Part shown: piece after piece, positions 44,601 through 47,377 of the stretch
How the letters are laid out: each line of letters begins with the position of its first letter
How positions within the stretch are numbered: the stretch's first letter is position 1
DNA from: Paramarasmius palmivorus
Lineage: Eukaryota > Basidiomycota > Agaricomycetes > Agaricales > Marasmiaceae
Assembly (NCBI GenBank): GCA_037176845.1
Contig: JAYKXP010000246.1
Span: 1 to 47,377, forward strand
Reading direction: 5' to 3'
DNA length: 47,377 nt
The notes under the pieces: generated by a model
Seen by the model: the letters and a program-made list of their open reading frames with translations, nothing else
Told to the model about the DNA's origin: nothing
Database searches by the model: none
Translations under genes and position numbers: made by a program

Positions 44601-47377
44601 ATGCTTGCAATGTAAAGAATATAAAAATTGGTATATCAATTACCAGAATACTATCGACGATTTGGTCCTGAGATCCAATGTTCATGATTGTCAGCGTAAT
44701 ATTAAAAAAGATGGAGAAATAAAATTAAATCATCTTTACAAAGGCTGTACTGATAACAAGTGGCGCAAATGTAAAGCTAGGTTTCCTCGATCACTATATT
44801 CTGATACACAGATTGATCCACAAACAGGAGCAGTAAATTTAAGAAAACGTGAACCAATGATCAACACCTATAATCCAGCACTAACATATATATTGAGATG
44901 CAATACTGATGTCACTAATCTCTCATCAGGTACAAGTATCAAGTCGGTTGTACTATACATCTCAGACTACATAACAAAATCTTCTCTTAAAACATATGTT
45001 GTATTTGACTGCATACGAGATGTGTTTGCAAAAAACAGTGAGGTTTTAGTAGGAAATCAATCAAGTCAGACTAAAGCTCGCCGACTAATGCAGAAAATTG
45101 TTAATCAACTTACAACCAAAATGGAAATGGGTGCACCAATGATATGCATGTATCTGTTAGGAAACCCTGATCACTACACAGACCATGTTTTTATACCATT
45201 TTACTGGAGTAGCTATGTCACAGAAGCAAGACATATTTATCACTCTCACAATTCACACGAACAAAGCCAGAAAGTGTCTCTGCTAAAAAAAGATGGTAAC
45301 TTAATGGCATATTCTGTAGTTGATGATTATATATACCGGCCATCAGAACTGGAGCATTTATCACTATATGACTTCATTAAACAGACTACACGTGTTTCAA
45401 ATAGGCAAGCATGTACAAGAAAAGGTACCAAACAACAAATTAAACTTGAAGACACTACATCTGATGACAATGACATCGAGACTAATGTTAAAGGGAATTT
45501 AAAAAAAGGATACTTCAGATTTCTTCCTGGACACCCATTTGAATCAAGCCATGCAATAAGAGTATTGCCAGAGGATCCAAAGCGGGTAGTGAACTTTATT
45601 GGACAGACTCTTCCTAGGAGAGATGCAGGTGATCGTGATTATTACTGTTCAACAATGCTTACACTTTTCAAGCCATGGCGTTCAGGACTACATCTAAAGT
45701 CTAGTGACCAATCATGGAGTGAGGCCTTTGATTTATGTCAATTCAGTGATAGAGCACATAAACTGATGGAAAACTTTAATGTACGTTATGAGTGTCTTGA
45801 TGCTAGAGATGACTATCGTGCACAACTTAAAGCAGGAACTCTGAAAAATGAGTATGGTCTTGATCAGGACTGGATTGAAGAAGTGAATAATTATGATGAT
45901 CAAGAGTGTTATATAGATAATGTGGACCAAAACTTAGACATATGTGATATTAATGAAGGAATGCATGATATTGTTCCAACAGAGCAACACTTAAAACGAA
46001 TGAACAAGAGATTAGAGATAAAAAAACTACTGACAGAGCTGGGATGGACTGTACCCAATGTCAATCAATCAAATAACACTGCAACAATTACCCATTCAGA
46101 CCCTCCTAGGCTTAGTGGAAGTGAATGGAAAAAGTTGATCAGTCAAGCTAAAGCTGATGCTATCTCAAGAAGACAACAACGGACAGTTCCTGAACATATT
46201 AAGTTTAAGAGTGATGCAACTGTGAATAAAGTTGAAATAGTTGATAAATCATATTTAGAACGTAGACTTCATAAACCAGGAGTACATCAAGATCATATAG
46301 AAATCTGTCGGCAAATGTTTTCTTTGAATGAAGATCAAGATCGGGCCTTTAGTATTATCGCAAATCATGCTGCAAGCAATATGTCAGGACAGCTAAAAAT
46401 GTATGTTGGTGGTATGGCAGGGACAGGAAAATCTCAAGTTCTTAAAGCTCTTACTCACTATTTCAAGCTAAGGGGAGAGTCATACAGATTTATAATACTT
46501 GCTCCCACTGGAAAAGCTGCGTGTTTAGTGGGTGGATCTACCTATCATTCAGTACTAAGCATATCAGAACGTACAACAAAGAAGATGCTACCACAGGTAC
46601 GTGAAAGGCTTCGAGGTGTAGAATATGTGTTTATAGATGAAATATCAATGGTATCATGTGTGGAATTTTACCAGATCAGTAAGCGACTATGTGAAGCTCT
46701 CAATAACACAAGTGTAAGCTTTGGTGGAATGAATATGATCTTTGCTGGAGACTTTGCACAGCTACCACCAGTAATTGGAGGAGGATCACTATCACTATTC
46801 AGTGAAGATATTGGTTTACAAATAGGCAAAGGAATGACTGTAAAAATGCAAGAAGCAACAATTGGAAAGGCTTTATGGCAAAGTGTTACCACTGTAGTTA
46901 TTTTACGGCAAAACATGCGTCTCAACATTTCAACACAAGACGATTTAAAATACAGAACTGCACTGGAGAATATGAGATATAAAAATTGTACACCTTCAGA
47001 TATAGCATTTCTGAACTCACTAGTAACAACTAGAGGAAATATACAAGGTAAACCTTCAATCACTGAGAACAAGTTTCACTCAGCTACTGTTATAACTGCA
47101 GCAAATGCACATAAAGACATGATCAATCTCCTAGGATGTACAAGATTTGCTGAGGAAAATGGGTCAACATTAACTACTTTCTATAGTGATGATAATCTAA
47201 AACCAATAACAGATGACGTAAATCATCACAAGAGAAAACGAAAGATTCATATTGCTAAAGTAATGACAGATTCACTGCAACAGACTATCTGGGAATGCCC
47301 AGATAGTGCTTCTGAAGATCAGTTACCAGGGAAGCTAACATTATGCTATGGAATGCCAGTTATGATTAGAGCAAACA
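41653..47377 (+). mobile_element. Helitron Rep/helicase (autonomous element, 3' end outside window)
   Basis: Model: exon 41653-41684 (MSFLPVTSLA), intron GTGAGT...GACAG, then exon from 41736 open to the window end, about 1,890 codons without a stop. An unspliced start at 41752 is also possible. Order, as residues of the spliced model: an N-terminal Cys-containing region (CAVCRRLTP, then NGLWIGDVPEELASL, as in DUF6570); the Helitron-like N domain (MYYDKRFQTDIHFPFVAF); Rep motif APSWYITIAP; HUH motif GRLTLHLHLLLWLKG (first His about 877); two-tyrosine motif YISDYITK (Tyr about 1085 and 1089); Walker A GGMAGTGKS (Lys about 1576) and Walker B FIDEISM (Asp about 1645) of a Pif1-type helicase; then FAGDFAQLPP. 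All key residues are present. The gene nicks and unwinds DNA for rolling-circle transposition. Codons are strikingly A/T-rich compared with neighbouring genes. Confidence 0.93.

Overview
The window reads as nuclear DNA of a mushroom-forming basidiomycete (Agaricomycete). The genes have many short introns (about 45-60 bp, GT...AG). Several proteins belong to types I associate with basidiomycete genomes: multi-pass proteins ending in GIAPTLIIVR, F-box/FHST-type proteins, SPT5-like duplicates and Helitrons. No rRNA, tRNA or CRISPR array is supported. Gene models were spliced by hand by matching paralogues, so exon edges are inferences from sequence.

Region 1 (about 1.9-26.6 kb) is an array of 13 paralogous genes for small single-pass membrane proteins that I cannot assign to a known family. 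There are two subtypes. All seven A genes lie on the plus strand, have 3 exons, encode about 155-177 aa and end near ATNV. All six B genes lie on the minus strand, have 4 exons, encode about 201-210 aa and carry an extra basic tail (RHRNRRP-like). Every readable copy has a second exon of exactly 148 nt and a juxtamembrane YPC(L/I/F)T motif. Four convergent A-to-B pairs (A1/B1, A2/B2, A3/B5, A4/B6) suggest that a pair of about 2 kb was amplified. B4 is a pseudogene and A2 is frameshifted. The spacers contain decayed gene fragments, a 111-bp tandem duplication and two inverted repeats.

Region 2 (27.6-30.5 kb) has two tandem copies (G1, G2) of a basidiomycete multi-pass membrane protein. G1 has a broken splice junction; G2 is truncated at its 3' end.

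Region 3 (30.5-33.9 kb) has two tandem minus-strand paralogues (H1, H2) of an F-box-associated family. They contain a region that resembles the nucleotidyltransferase GS...DxD signature, which looks intact in H1 and degenerate in H2.

Region 4 (34.4-41.1 kb) holds three intact-looking genes. S is an SPT5-like protein with an NGN-type domain and KOW-like segments (888 aa). T is on the opposite strand (366 aa, unknown). U has 12 exons (576 aa, unknown, acidic/basic low-complexity N-terminal half). This compact S/T/U group beside a Helitron is one of the two best candidates here for an undescribed system; the A/B array is the other.

Region 5 (41.65 kb to the window end) is the Rep/helicase gene of an autonomous Helitron. 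It is open for about 1,890 codons and runs off the window. HUH, two-tyrosine and Walker A/B motifs are intact, and its base composition is clearly more AT-rich than its neighbours.
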